A stretch of 64,000 nt of DNA from Magnetovibrio sp. (GTDB lineage: Bacteria; Pseudomonadota; Alphaproteobacteria; Rhodospirillales; Magnetovibrionaceae): the NCBI GenBank assembly GCA_028281525.1, contig JANQJR010000036.1:20456-84455 (forward strand), read 5' to 3'. Below are positions 1 through 8,689 of this stretch, one piece after another (position 1 is the stretch's first letter; each line of letters begins with the position of its first letter). The translations under genes were made by a program, and so were the position numbers. The notes beneath the pieces are model-generated. The model made no database searches and was not told the DNA's origin. It was given only the letters and a program-made list of their open reading frames with translations.

Positions 1-1
1 C

Positions 2-394
2 GGCGGAGAAGAGGCCGCCCGGTTTCTCGACAAGGCCCTTGAAGCGGCGCACTTGATCAGGGATGACCGGCTCAAGGCGCATATCTTCTGGACCATCGCC
101 GATGAGCGCCGCCGGAGCGGCGACTTGAACGGCGCGACCCGCGCTCAGGAAGCCGCAACCAAGGCGACCGACGATATCCTGAGTCCCTTTTCGCGGGTCT
201 GGATGTTGTGCGACATCGCCGAAGAACGGGCCAAGCGTTGGGAACACGACGCCGCGTGGTCAATCTTCCATTTGGCCTTGGCGGAAGCCAAGACCATTCG
301 AAACGCCTGGGCTCGCGCCCGCGCGCTGGGAAAAGTCGCGGCGACCATGACAACACTGGTCGACAAAACCGCCCAATTGGAGCGGGACTTTTAA
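2..394 (+). CDS. C-terminal part of a helical-repeat (TPR-like) protein, truncated by window edge
   Basis: The frame is open from base 2, so the internal TTG at 53 is not a real start; the true start lies outside the window. The visible 130 residues end at TAA 392-394. They are alanine- and arginine-rich amphipathic helices with recurring small residues (for example DLNGATRAQEAA and EHDAAWSIFHLALAEAK), the look of a TPR or SEL1-like solenoid. No catalytic motif is visible. The role is unknown; scaffold or protein-protein interaction is an inference from the repeat pattern. The next gene starts 118 bases downstream with its own ribosome-binding site. Confidence 0.6.
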   Translation, partial: GGEEAARFLDKALEAAHLIRDDRLKAHIFWTIADERRRSGDLNGATRAQEAATKATDDILSPFSRVWMLCDIAEERAKRWEHDAAWSIFHLALAEAKTIRNAWARARALGKVAATMTTLVDKTAQLERDF

Positions 395-512
395 CAACGT
401 TCCGATGTCCGCCCCCCGATGTCCGCCCCGGCGCTTGTAAGCCGCGCGCGCGTTCTTTACAGTCACCTCCCCAAAAGACACATAACAAACAAAAGAACCT
501 AGGAGTATCCGC

Positions 513-752
513 ATGAGCGAAGCCGTGTGTACGCAAAAAGCCCCTTACGTGATCGAAGCCGAAGAAGGCAAGACCTATTACTACTGCACCTGCGGTCTCA
601 GTGAGAACCAGCCATTTTGCGACGGCAAGCACAAGGGCAGCGAATTTTCTCCCCAGCCCTACACCGCCGAAAAATCCGGCAACGTCTATTTTTGCGGCTG
701 CCGCGCGTCGAAAAAGGGCGCCCTGTGCGACGGCGCCCATAAAAGCTTGTAG
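513..752 (+). CDS. Twin CDGSH-type iron-sulfur protein
   Basis: Small soluble protein of 79 residues with two complete CDGSH-type [2Fe-2S] sites. The first has C25, C27, C36 and H40 (CTC then CDGKH), the second C61, C63, C72 and H76 (CGC then CDGAH). Each follows the family pattern of three cysteines and one histidine, which gives redox-active, acid-labile clusters in the mitoNEET/CISD group. The double-site form resembles CISD3 and its bacterial relatives, which work as monomers. The start ATG is preceded by AGGAG at 500-504. A lipoprotein gene follows 9 bases after the stop, suggesting cotranscription. The physiological partner cannot be read from the sequence. Confidence 0.9.
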   Translation: MSEAVCTQKAPYVIEAEEGKTYYYCTCGLSENQPFCDGKHKGSEFSPQPYTAEKSGNVYFCGCRASKKGALCDGAHKSL

Positions 753-761
753 GACCGACAC

Positions 762-1313
762 ATGCGCCAACTCGCCACCGTCGGAAAGTACGTGATGGGC
801 TTGGCCCTATTGGCCCTGGGTCTCACCGCATGCAGTGCTGACGACGTTCCCCAACTGCCGTGTCCGGAGATCTATATCGTCGCAGATGTGGCGAAGCTGA
901 CGCGCTTCAAACCCGGTCCTGGACGCGACATCGTCGATGTGCTGCACGAAGAAGAAATCGTCGGCTTCGGCCAATCGTGTTTGTACGACACCGACGCCAC
1001 CGGTGCGGGGGAAGTGGTGGTGGTGGTCGCCCCGACCATTGTGTCCAAACGCGGCCCGGCCAACACATCCGGCGAATCCGAATTTGAATATTTCGTCGCG
1101 ATCACCGATTCGCAAAAGAATCTCCGCGAACAGGCCCGTTTTCCGGTCAAATTGGTCTATCCATCCAACCTATCGCAACTGCGCTGGCAACGACCCGATC
1201 CGCACAATCTGATTTTGCCGCTCAACGCTGGTCAAACCGGGCGGAATTGGCGGGTTTACTTAGGTCTCCAACTCACCCGCGAGGAAGTGGACTACCAGCG
1301 CAGGACGCGTTGA
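762..1313 (+). CDS. Predicted lipoprotein, function unknown
   Basis: The 183-residue product starts with a basic n-region, a hydrophobic segment (MGLALLALGL) and the lipobox LTAC, so it is probably cleaved before Cys24 and lipid-anchored. The mature part has no motif I recognise; it is rich in beta-prone valine runs and contains two further cysteines (C34 and C73), possibly disulfide-bonded. It follows the CDGSH gene by 9 bases with AGGA before the ATG. An alternative in-frame ATG at 795 would shorten the n-region. Envelope location is inferred from the lipobox. Confidence 0.6.
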   Translation: MRQLATVGKYVMGLALLALGLTACSADDVPQLPCPEIYIVADVAKLTRFKPGPGRDIVDVLHEEEIVGFGQSCLYDTDATGAGEVVVVVAPTIVSKRGPANTSGESEFEYFVAITDSQKNLREQARFPVKLVYPSNLSQLRWQRPDPHNLILPLNAGQTGRNWRVYLGLQLTREEVDYQRRTR

Positions 1314-1391
1314 AGGCCTTGAATCCACGCCTTGACCTTCTTATCTGCCGGTTAGGCCCGGATATCCCCAGGTGGGCTTGCTGACGGGCCA

Positions 1392-1419
1392 TTGACCTGA
1401 ACGGGCCAGCCACTACAAT
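1392..1419 (+). promoter_or_regulatory. Putative sigma70 promoter of the gcv operon
   Basis: TTGACC at 1392-1397 and TACAAT at 1414-1419 are separated by 16 bases, close to the housekeeping consensus. Transcription would begin near 1426, about 60 bases before the glycine riboswitch. A short hairpin (AACCCG 1426-1431 with CGGGTT 1441-1446, followed by TTTT) would then lie at the extreme 5' end of the transcript; alternatively it ends transcription from the lipoprotein gene. The rest of 1314-1484 shows nothing else. Confidence 0.5.
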
Positions 1420-1484
1420 GACGATAACCCGCATGAATGTCGGGTTTTGAAATTCGAAACTGGTTTCCTCGATTGAAGCCGCCA

Positions 1485-1755
1485 CGGGAGAGACTGTTTC
1501 ATCTTCAGCGATGAAACAGCGCCGAAGGAGCAACCGCCCCGGAATCTCTCAGGCAAACGGACCGTGACGGCGACGAGGCTCTGGAAAGCAGGCGGCCAAC
1601 AGAAGTTACGTCAGACGACGTGCACAGGCCCCTCACCGAAGATGTAACCCGCCCCCTGGCATATTAGGGTTTCGGGGAATCTTTCAGGTTCCGAGACAGA
1701 GTGGGGCAGCACCCTATCCTCAAAGGATCGGGTGACTGCCGGAATCTGTTGGGAG
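1485..1755 (+). promoter_or_regulatory. Tandem glycine riboswitch
   Basis: Two glycine aptamers lie in series in the leader of gcvT. Aptamer 1 (about 1485-1593) shows the family landmarks GGGAGAGAC at 1485-1493, GCCGAAGGAGCAA at 1521-1533, AATCTCTCAGGCAAA at 1543-1557 and GGCTCTGGA at 1577-1585. Aptamer 2 (about 1625-1755) shows CACCGAAGATGTAA at 1634-1647, AATCTTTCAGGTTC at 1678-1691 and GAGACAGAGTGGGG at 1693-1706. The gcvT ATG at 1763 follows with GGGAG at 1751-1755 at the edge of the second aptamer, which fits control of ribosome access: glycine binding would raise expression of the cleavage system (known for this class, inferred here). Confidence 0.93.
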
Positions 1756-1762
1756 ACTTGAA

Positions 1763-2875
1763 ATGACGGATCAGAGTACCGGGGCATTGCTCACCACACC
1801 GTTGGATTCGCTGCACCGCGACCTAGGCGCCAAAATGGTGCCGTTCGCGGGTTACGATATGCCGGTTCAGTATCCAGCGGGTATTCTCAAGGAACACTTG
1901 CACACTCGAAGCGGCGCGTCGTTGTTCGACGTGTCGCACATGGGTCAGGCGTTCCTTATGGGGGATGAAGCCATCGAAGCTTTCGAGACCCTGGTGCCCG
2001 GCGACTACCAAATCATGGCGGAAGGCAAAACCCGCTATACGGTGCTGACCAACGACCAAGGCGGCATCCTGGACGACTTGATGGCGACACGTATTGCGGG
2101 CGGGCTTTATCTGGTGGTCAACGCAGCCTGCAAGGATCAGGACTTCGCCCACATCGAAGCGGGCACGAAGGGCCGCGCCGATCTGCAAATTCTCACGGAT
2201 CGCGCTTTGGTGGCGTTGCAAGGCCCCAGGGCGGGAGAAGTGCTTGCGCGTCTGGCCCCACAAACGCAAGAGATGAAGTTCATGACCTTCCGCGAAGTCG
2301 AAATCGCCGGCATCAAATGCTTTGTTACGCGCTCCGGCTACACCGGCGAAGACGGCTTTGAAATTTCCGTGCCCAGCGCCCAGGCCCAGGACTTCGCCAA
2401 AATTCTGCTGGAAGCGCCGGAAGTCGAACTCGCCGGACTGGGCGCGCGCGACAGTTTGCGCCTGGAAGCTGGCCTGTGCCTCTACGGCCACGACATCACT
2501 CAGGAGACCACGCCGATCGAAGCAGACCTCAAATGGGTGGTCAACAAACGCCGCCGTGCGGAAGGCGGCTTTCCGGGAGCCGGTGTGATCCTAGACCAGT
2601 TGGAAAACGGCACCGAGCGGCTGCGCGTCGGCATCTTGCCCGAAGGCCGCGCGCCCGCGCGCGAAGGCACCCAAGTGCAGGACACGGATGGCAACACCAT
2701 CGGCGAGATCACCAGCGGCGGCTTTGGACCCAGCGTCGGCGGGCCTGTCGCTATGGGCTATGTGCAAATCGCATTTTCCGAGCCCGGCACCGCAGTGAAT
2801 CTGATCGTTCGGGGCAAGGCCCTGGCGGCGAAAGTCGTCAAGATGCCCTTCACGGACAAAAGCTACAAAACCTGA
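1763..2875 (+). CDS. gcvT: Aminomethyltransferase, T-protein of the glycine cleavage system
   Basis: The T-protein takes the aminomethyl group from lipoylated H-protein, releases ammonia and passes the one-carbon unit to tetrahydrofolate. The 370-residue length and motifs fit GcvT: an N-terminal MVPFAGYDMPVQY segment, the SLFDVSHMGQ block, and the SGYTGEDGFEI and LGARDSLRLEAGLCLYG blocks typical of the folate-binding family, then a C-terminal barrel domain. It is first in the operon, directly below the glycine riboswitch; gcvH starts 33 bases later. The ATG at 1763 has GGGAG upstream. Confidence 0.97.
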   Translation: MTDQSTGALLTTPLDSLHRDLGAKMVPFAGYDMPVQYPAGILKEHLHTRSGASLFDVSHMGQAFLMGDEAIEAFETLVPGDYQIMAEGKTRYTVLTNDQGGILDDLMATRIAGGLYLVVNAACKDQDFAHIEAGTKGRADLQILTDRALVALQGPRAGEVLARLAPQTQEMKFMTFREVEIAGIKCFVTRSGYTGEDGFEISVPSAQAQDFAKILLEAPEVELAGLGARDSLRLEAGLCLYGHDITQETTPIEADLKWVVNKRRRAEGGFPGAGVILDQLENGTERLRVGILPEGRAPAREGTQVQDTDGNTIGEITSGGFGPSVGGPVAMGYVQIAFSEPGTAVNLIVRGKALAAKVVKMPFTDKSYKT

Positions 2876-2908
2876 AACCGATTTGAGACCTAAACGGGGA
2901 CTGAAAAC

Positions 2909-3283
2909 ATGAGCGTTAAATACACCGAAGACCATGAATGGATCAGCGTTGACGGCGACATCGCCACCGTCGGAATCACCGGCTTCGCCCTGGAACAACT
3001 GGGCGATTTGGTGTTCGTCGAAGTGCCGGAACCGGGTCGGGCAGTGAATAAAGGCGACGAAGCGGCCGTGGTGGAATCGGTCAAGGCCGCATCCGAAGTC
3101 TACACTCCTGTATCGGGCGAAGTGACCGACGGTAATGGCGCCATTGCCGATGATCCGGCCACCGTGACCGGCGATCCGGGTGGCAGTGGCTGGTTTTTCA
3201 AAGTCAAAATGTCCGATGCCGGTGAACTGGACGAGTTGATGGACGAGGGCGCTTACAAAGCCTTCGTCGACGGATTGGATTGA
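2909..3283 (+). CDS. gcvH: Glycine cleavage system H protein (lipoyl carrier)
   Basis: The 124-residue carrier holds the lipoyl arm that shuttles the aminomethyl intermediate between the P, T and L proteins. The lipoylation lysine is K59 in ESVKAAS, followed by YTPVSGEV, the standard hammerhead turn. The N-terminus (YTEDHEW) and C-terminal helix (DELMDEGAYKAF) are typical. It lies between gcvT and gcvPA with gaps of about 33 bases. The dihydrolipoamide dehydrogenase (L protein) is not in this window and is presumably shared with the 2-oxoacid dehydrogenases. Confidence 0.97.
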   Translation: MSVKYTEDHEWISVDGDIATVGITGFALEQLGDLVFVEVPEPGRAVNKGDEAAVVESVKAASEVYTPVSGEVTDGNGAIADDPATVTGDPGGSGWFFKVKMSDAGELDELMDEGAYKAFVDGLD

Positions 3284-3315
3284 GTCCCATCTGCTGACAA
3301 AAGGAATTCGAGCCG

Positions 3316-4668
3316 ATGCGTTACCTGCCGCATACCGAAAACGACCGCCGGGCGATGCTCGCCGCCATTGACGCCGAGCGGGTCGAAGATATGTATTGCG
3401 ATGTGCCGAAGGCGGCATTGCTGTCTCAGCCGGTGGACCTGCCGGGGCATGCGGGCGAGATGGAGGTCGAACAGACCATTGCCGCCATGGCGGCGAAAAA
3501 CTTGTCGCCATCCAGCGCGCCCTGTTTTTTAGGCGCTGGCGCATACCGCCACCACGTACCCGCATCGGTGGACTATCTGATCCAACGGGGCGAATTTCTC
3601 ACCGCCTATACGCCCTATCAGCCCGAAGTCTCCCAGGGTACGCTGCAATATCTTTACGAATTTCAGACCCAGGTCGCCCTGATGACGGGCATGGAGGTCG
3701 CCAATGCCTCCATGTACGACGGCGCAACCGCCACGGCGGAAGCGGTGATGATGGCGTGCCGCGCCACGCGCAAGAACCGCGCAGTGCTCGCGGGTGGAAT
3801 CCATCCCCATTATTTCGACGTGACCAAGACCAGCGCCCATTCGCTGAACATCGAACTGGTCCATCCGGACTCGGACCCCACCCGCCCGGCGGACCCGGCC
3901 AGCGTGACCGATCTGATCGATGAGCAGACCTCGTGCGTGGTGGTACAAAGCCCCGACATGTTCGGGCGCATCATCGACTTAGCGCCCATCGCCGAAGCCG
4001 CGCATGCCAAGGGTGCGCTGCTGGTCGCGGTGACGACGGAAGTGGTCTCTTTGGGGCTTCTCGAGGCGCCAGGCAACCAGGGCGCCGACATCGTTGCTGC
4101 CGAGGGCCAGTCGCTGGGCAATGCGCTCAGTTATGGCGGGCCTTACGTGGGCCTGTTCGCCACCACGCAAAAACTGGTCCGCCAAATGCCGGGTCGGGTC
4201 GCGGGTGAAACCCAGGACGTGGAAGGCCAACGGGGCTGGGTGCTGACGCTCTCGACCCGCGAACAGCACATCCGCCGGGAAAAGGCGACGTCGAACATTT
4301 GCACCAACTCCGGCCTTTGCGCCCTGGCCTTTACCATCCATGCCTCGCTTCTGGGTGAGGAAGGTTTTACCCGTCTCGCGCGACTCAACCACGCCAAGGC
4401 CTGTCAGCTGGCCGATAAACTCGCGGCTGTGGCCGGGGTCGAGGTGATGAATGACAGCTTCTTCAACGAATTCACCGTGAAGCTTTCCAAACCCGCCCAC
4501 GACGTGGTCGAGGCGTTGGCGGAACGCGGCATTTTGGGCGGTGTGCCGATCACCCGCATGCTGCCGGAGCGCAGCGATCTGGAAAACTTCATGCTCGTCG
4601 CCGCAACTGAGACCAACACCGACGCGGACATGGATACCCTGGTCTCCGCGTTGAAGGAGGTGCTGTGA
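3316..4668 (+). CDS. gcvPA: Glycine dehydrogenase (decarboxylating) subunit 1
   Basis: N-terminal half of a split P-protein (450 residues). With GcvPB it decarboxylates glycine and loads the aminomethyl group on GcvH. It carries the conserved start [15 protein letters not shown], the [12 protein letters not shown] block and the [12 protein letters not shown] and [19 protein letters not shown] blocks of the family. This subunit supports the fold but lacks the PLP-binding lysine, as usual for the split form. AGGAGG near its 3' end serves gcvPB, and the stop codon TGA (4666-4668) overlaps the next start, which implies translational coupling and equal subunit supply. Confidence 0.97.
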   Translation: MRYLPHTENDRRAMLAAIDAERVEDMYCDVPKAALLSQPVDLPGHAGEMEVEQTIAAMAAKNLSPSSAPCFLGAGAYRHHVPASVDYLIQRGEFLTAYTPYQPEVSQGTLQYLYEFQTQVALMTGMEVANASMYDGATATAEAVMMACRATRKNRAVLAGGIHPHYFDVTKTSAHSLNIELVHPDSDPTRPADPASVTDLIDEQTSCVVVQSPDMFGRIIDLAPIAEAAHAKGALLVAVTTEVVSLGLLEAPGNQGADIVAAEGQSLGNALSYGGPYVGLFATTQKLVRQMPGRVAGETQDVEGQRGWVLTLSTREQHIRREKATSNICTNSGLCALAFTIHASLLGEEGFTRLARLNHAKACQLADKLAAVAGVEVMNDSFFNEFTVKLSKPAHDVVEALAERGILGGVPITRMLPERSDLENFMLVAATETNTDADMDTLVSALKEVL

Positions 4669-6254
4669 TGTCGCAGGATCGCTCACGTGATATGTCCCAG
4701 GGACGCACCAATGTGCCCGTCGGCGGCAGCCAAGCCCCCGCGACGCAAACCATCAGCGGTTCCAAGGGGCTCGAGTTCGCCGAACCCCTGATCTTCGAAA
4801 TGAGCGAGAATGGGCGCACCGGCGTCGACTTGCCCGACGTATCTGTCGGCGACGAGCGCTTGGGCGGCATGCGCCGCAAGGACGCCGTGGGCCTGCCGGG
4901 CCTGAGCGAACCGCAGGTGGTGCGCCATTACACGCGCTTGAGCCAGAAAAACTACGGCATCGATTCCGGATTCTACCCGCTGGGGTCTTGCACCATGAAG
5001 CACAACCCGCGCGTCAACGAAAAGGCCGCGCGCATGAAGGGATTGGGCGATCTGCATCCGATGCAGCCGGTCTCATCCGTGCAAGGTGCGCTGGAACTGA
5101 TCGACACGCTGGCGCATTGGATCAAGACGCTGTGCGGCATGCCCGCCGTGGCTATGAGCCCGGCGGCGGGTGCGCACGGGGAGTTGTGCGGCATGATGGC
5201 CATCAAGGCCGCCATCGAAGACCGGGGCGAAGCGGACACCCGCACCCGCGTGCTGGTGCCCGAAAGCGCACACGGCACCAACCCGGCCACGGCCGCCGCG
5301 TGCGGCTTCTCGGTCGATTCCATTCCCGGCGATGACCGGGGCCGCGTGGACTTGGAAGCCTTCAAGGCCAAGCTGGGCGACGATGTGGCGGGCATCATGC
5401 TCACCAACCCCAACACCTGTGGTCTGTTCGAAAACGATGTGATCGACATCGCCGACGCCATTCATGAAGCGGGTGGCTATTTTTATTGCGACGGCGCCAA
5501 CTTCAACGCCATCGTGGGCCGCGTGCGGCCCGGCGATCTGGGCATCGACTGCATGCATCTGAACCTGCACAAGACGTTCTCCACCCCGCACGGCGGTGGC
5601 GGGCCGGGCGCGGGTCCGGTGGTGCTGTCCGAAGCCCTGGCGCCGTTCGCCCCGGTGCCTTACGTGGTGCATGACACGAACGGCTACCGTCTGGTCGAAC
5701 ACCAGGCGGACTCGGATGCCAAACCGTTCGGACGTTTGAAGGGTTATCACGGCCAAATGGGCGTGTTCATCCGTTCGCTCACCTTCATGCTCAGCCACGG
5801 TGCGGACGGGTTGCTGCAGGCGTCCACCGACGCGGTGCTCAACGCCAATTATCTGCGCGCCCAATTGCAGGACGTGATGAGCGTCTCGTTCGGCGGCATG
5901 TGCATGCACGAGGTTCTGTTCGACGATCATTTCCTCAAGGATACCGGCGTGACCACGTTGGATTTCGCCAAGGCGATGATCGACGAAGGTTTCCACCCCA
6001 TGACCATGTACTTCCCGCTGGTGGTGCACGGCGCACTGTTGATGGAGCCCACGGAATCGGAATCCAAGCAGACCCTGGACCTTTACATCCAGACGCTGCG
6101 CGGCCTCAATGACCGCGCCCAGGCGGGCGACGCGGACTTCTTCAAGGAAGCCCCGCGCCTGACCCCGCGCCGGCGTCTCGACGAAACGGCGGCTGCGCGC
6201 AAGCCGGTGTTGCGCTGGACTGAGCCGGTGGAACAGGCGGAAGCCGCAGAGTAA
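4668..6254 (+). CDS. gcvPB: Glycine dehydrogenase (decarboxylating) subunit 2
   Basis: C-terminal, PLP-binding half of the split P-protein. The cofactor lysine is K302 in LNLHKTFSTPHGGGG; the glycine-rich loop after it and the NPNTCGLFE block are family hallmarks. The ATG at 4668 is preferred over the GTG at 4665 because AGGAGG (4655-4660) is 7 bases away; it overlaps the gcvPA stop by one base. An extra stretch of about 30 polar residues precedes the conserved GLEFAEPLIFE start. It is the last gene of the operon; a hairpin lies 9 bases after its stop. Confidence 0.97.
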   Translation: MSQDRSRDMSQGRTNVPVGGSQAPATQTISGSKGLEFAEPLIFEMSENGRTGVDLPDVSVGDERLGGMRRKDAVGLPGLSEPQVVRHYTRLSQKNYGIDSGFYPLGSCTMKHNPRVNEKAARMKGLGDLHPMQPVSSVQGALELIDTLAHWIKTLCGMPAVAMSPAAGAHGELCGMMAIKAAIEDRGEADTRTRVLVPESAHGTNPATAAACGFSVDSIPGDDRGRVDLEAFKAKLGDDVAGIMLTNPNTCGLFENDVIDIADAIHEAGGYFYCDGANFNAIVGRVRPGDLGIDCMHLNLHKTFSTPHGGGGPGAGPVVLSEALAPFAPVPYVVHDTNGYRLVEHQADSDAKPFGRLKGYHGQMGVFIRSLTFMLSHGADGLLQASTDAVLNANYLRAQLQDVMSVSFGGMCMHEVLFDDHFLKDTGVTTLDFAKAMIDEGFHPMTMYFPLVVHGALLMEPTESESKQTLDLYIQTLRGLNDRAQAGDADFFKEAPRLTPRRRLDETAAARKPVLRWTEPVEQAEAAE

Positions 6255-6262
6255 CGAAGCGT

Positions 6263-6293
6263 TTAAGGAGCACCGAAAGTCAGTGCTCCTTAA
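6263..6293. terminator. Hairpin between convergent gcvPB and chemoreceptor gene, possible bidirectional terminator
   Basis: An 11-bp perfect inverted repeat (TTAAGGAGCAC 6263-6273 with GTGCTCCTTAA 6283-6293) with a 9-base loop lies just after gcvPB. The right arm and loop encode the last residues and stop of the opposing chemoreceptor gene. There is no uridine tract on either side, so intrinsic termination is uncertain; it may instead protect 3' ends. Confidence 0.4.
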
Positions 6294-8346
6294 CCTGCTG
6301 GATGAAAGAGCGGACTTGCGCACTCATGGCATCGGATTGCATCGCCAGGGTTCCGACCGCTTCCAAGACCTGCGCAGAAGCCCTGCCCGTTTCCTCGGCG
6401 GCTTGGTTCACGCCGGTGATGTTGGTCGTCACCTCATCGGTACCGGATGCGGCTTGATCGACATTGCGGGCGATCTCCTGCGTCGCAGCGCCTTGTTCTT
6501 CGACTGCGGAGGCAATGGTCGCGGCGATTTCATCGATTTCACCGATGGTCTTGCCGATACCCTGAATGGCTTCGACCGCACTTTGCGTCGCCGACTGCAC
6601 ACCACTGATTTGGGTCGAGATTTCTTCCGTCGCCTTGGCCGTTTGATTGGCGAGGTTTTTAACCTCGGACGCGACCACGGCAAACCCCTTGCCGGCTTCC
6701 CCGGCGCGGGCGGCTTCGATGGTGGCGTTCAGCGCCAGCAGGTTGGTCTGGTCGGCGATGTCGGTGATCAGAGCCACCACCTCGCCGATCTTGCTGGCCG
6801 CCGTCGCCAATCCTTGGATCTGCTCATCCGTGTGAGCGGCATCGCGCACGGCGCGCCCTGCGATCTGCGACGACTGGCTGACTTGGCTGCTGATTTCATT
6901 GATGGAGCTGGACAGCTCTTCGGCGGCCGAGGCGACCGTCTGCACGTTCGCGGACGCCTGCTCCGCCGCTGTGGTCACCGTCGATGAGCGCTCTGTCGTT
7001 TTTTCCGCCGTATCCGCCATGCCTTCCGCAGTGGCCTTCATGGTTTGCGAGGCTTCGCTGACCTTCGCCAGAACCTCGCTGACCTCCTGTTCGAAACGCG
7101 ACGACATATCTTCCAAGGCCTGCGCGCGCCGTTCTTTGACCGCCTGTTCCTGGTGTTGTTTTTCGGTCAATTCATCGGCTTGGATTTTATTTTGCCGAAA
7201 CACTTCCACGGCCCGTGCGATCTCACCGATTTCGTTGTCGTCATCCACCTCTTCAAGGGTGAAGTCCGTTGTGCCCTCGGCCAGCAGGCCCATGGTATCG
7301 GTGATTTCGTGGATGGGTTTGACGATACGGCGGTTAAGCGCCCAAAACGACAATGCAATCAACGCTGCGGACGACACGATCGCCACCATCATGATCACCA
7401 AGGAAATGGTTAGCACCGTGTTCAAGGATCCGGACAGGTCCAAGCGTTTGCTCTGGTTTTGAGCGGCAATTTCGGCAACCAACGCAGACATGCCCTTCAA
7501 CGCCGGGCCGTCGTTGATTTTGACGGTCTTGTCGATTTGCTCCGGCGTGTTGCCCTCTTTCGCCAGACCCGCCGCGACATCGATGTTTTGGTCGTAAGAC
7601 GCCACAACGCTCTCAATGTCATTCAAGGCGGCGTCTTCCACCGCGTTGACACCCAGTTCACGATAGACTGCGATGGCGTCGCGCACGCCGGCCACCCCCG
7701 TTTTGACCTTGGCGATCCGGGGTTCGTCCTGGCGCAGAACGAAATTCTTGAAATTGTGGATCATGCCGCCATATCCCATGGCCGAGCGCATGGTCGACAG
7801 AATTTCCGTCTTGGTGCTGACGCCGGTCCCGCTTTGGCGGGTTTCGGCAATAGCTGCCATCAGCACGGCAATGCCTTCCAGAGCCGGTTTGTCACTGATC
7901 TTCACCGATTTGTCGATGGCGCGGGCGTCACTGCCGTCTTCGGCAAGGCCTTGGACCATTTCCATATTGCTGGCGTAGAGATTGATCACTCCGCGGATCG
8001 CCTCAATGGCCTGGACCTCCTGATCGCTGACGCCGGTGGCCTGGTATTGGTCGAGAGCGGCCAAAGCACCGCCCGCGGCATTGAGAATCTTTCGAATCCG
8101 CGGTTTGTCTTGGCGCAAAACGTAGTTCTTGAACTGATGGATCATCCCGCCAAAACCCAAATTGGTGACCAGGGCGTCGACGGCCCGGGCCTTCGGCGAG
8201 GATTCATCTTGATACTGCTGCCAAAAGAGATTGGCGTCGGAAACGTTGGTGCGAATGACGATGGAACTCGCCACGAAGATCACACCGGAAATCGCCAGCG
8301 CGGTGACCAAAATGCCACCGATCTGTTTAATGCTTACGGCTCTCAT
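6280..8346 (-). CDS. Methyl-accepting chemotaxis protein with duplicated periplasmic sensor module
   Basis: Transmembrane chemoreceptor of 688 residues. TM1 spans about 9-31, the periplasmic part 32-305, TM2 about 309-336, HAMP about 337-390, and the cytoplasmic signalling helix bundle follows. The kinase-contact tip is clear (ADQTNLLALNATIEAARAGE with GKGFAVVASEVKNLA). The periplasmic part holds two copies of one module about 127 residues apart, each opening with GMIHxFKNxVLRQDxPR (near 67-83 and 194-210) and ending in an AIDK/QIDK...PAL motif. The C-terminus lacks a CheR-tethering pentapeptide. No che genes are adjacent, so it feeds a remote chemotaxis cluster. The ligand is unknown. Confidence 0.93.
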   Translation of the reverse strand: MRAVSIKQIGGILVTALAISGVIFVASSIVIRTNVSDANLFWQQYQDESSPKARAVDALVTNLGFGGMIHQFKNYVLRQDKPRIRKILNAAGGALAALDQYQATGVSDQEVQAIEAIRGVINLYASNMEMVQGLAEDGSDARAIDKSVKISDKPALEGIAVLMAAIAETRQSGTGVSTKTEILSTMRSAMGYGGMIHNFKNFVLRQDEPRIAKVKTGVAGVRDAIAVYRELGVNAVEDAALNDIESVVASYDQNIDVAAGLAKEGNTPEQIDKTVKINDGPALKGMSALVAEIAAQNQSKRLDLSGSLNTVLTISLVIMMVAIVSSAALIALSFWALNRRIVKPIHEITDTMGLLAEGTTDFTLEEVDDDNEIGEIARAVEVFRQNKIQADELTEKQHQEQAVKERRAQALEDMSSRFEQEVSEVLAKVSEASQTMKATAEGMADTAEKTTERSSTVTTAAEQASANVQTVASAAEELSSSINEISSQVSQSSQIAGRAVRDAAHTDEQIQGLATAASKIGEVVALITDIADQTNLLALNATIEAARAGEAGKGFAVVASEVKNLANQTAKATEEISTQISGVQSATQSAVEAIQGIGKTIGEIDEIAATIASAVEEQGAATQEIARNVDQAASGTDEVTTNITGVNQAAEETGRASAQVLEAVGTLAMQSDAMSAQVRSFIQQVKEH

Positions 8347-8651
8347 GATTTACGTACCCCAAAAAACCAACACGGCTCCCCAACCGGCCATGGTATGACG
8401 TCTCGCACCCAGGACAGATATTATTGTATTCGGTTATTTAGGGCAAACTATTAGAAGCGCTGGATGTAGTGAGATTGTCGTATCTATGACTATTTATTTT
8501 GAGATGCAATTTAGAGTTATTCTGTTATTATACTTAAGATTTATTTATAGCATTTATGGGCTGGTCCAAAATCCAAAATGTGTGTTCAGCGTATCAGGCA
8601 AAACACCCCGCGCGCCTCTATATCGACAGATTGAGCCGATACCACGCACAG
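8347..8651. other. AT-rich intergenic region upstream of the chemoreceptor
   Basis: About 300 bases without a convincing gene. Bases 8415-8580 are much richer in A and T than the flanks (for example TATTTATTTTGAG and TTATTATACTTAAG). The chemoreceptor promoter must lie here on the minus strand, but no single -35/-10 pair stands out. A 64-codon plus-strand frame at 8486-8680 has no ribosome-binding site and runs through a terminator, so I do not call it. Confidence 0.5.
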
Positions 8652-8678
8652 AAAACGGGGCCACACCCTCCCCGTTTT
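8652..8678 (-). terminator. Rho-independent terminator after the 123-residue gene
   Basis: On the minus strand AAAACGGGG pairs with CCCCGTTTT (8652-8660 with 8670-8678, 9-base loop); the U-run is the end of the stem. It lies 12 bases after the stop of the gene at 8690-9061. The structure is symmetric and could also work on the plus strand. Confidence 0.75.
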
Positions 8679-8689
8679 GATGCCAGTTT

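Noticed and set aside
5073..6323. Minus-strand frame of 416 codons over gcvPB
   Set aside because: Shadow frame of a GC-rich gene; no conserved motif and it runs into the chemoreceptor 3' end.
8486..8680. 64-codon plus-strand frame in the AT-rich gap
   Set aside because: No ribosome-binding site, low-complexity hydrophobic start, and its 3' part is the stem of a terminator.
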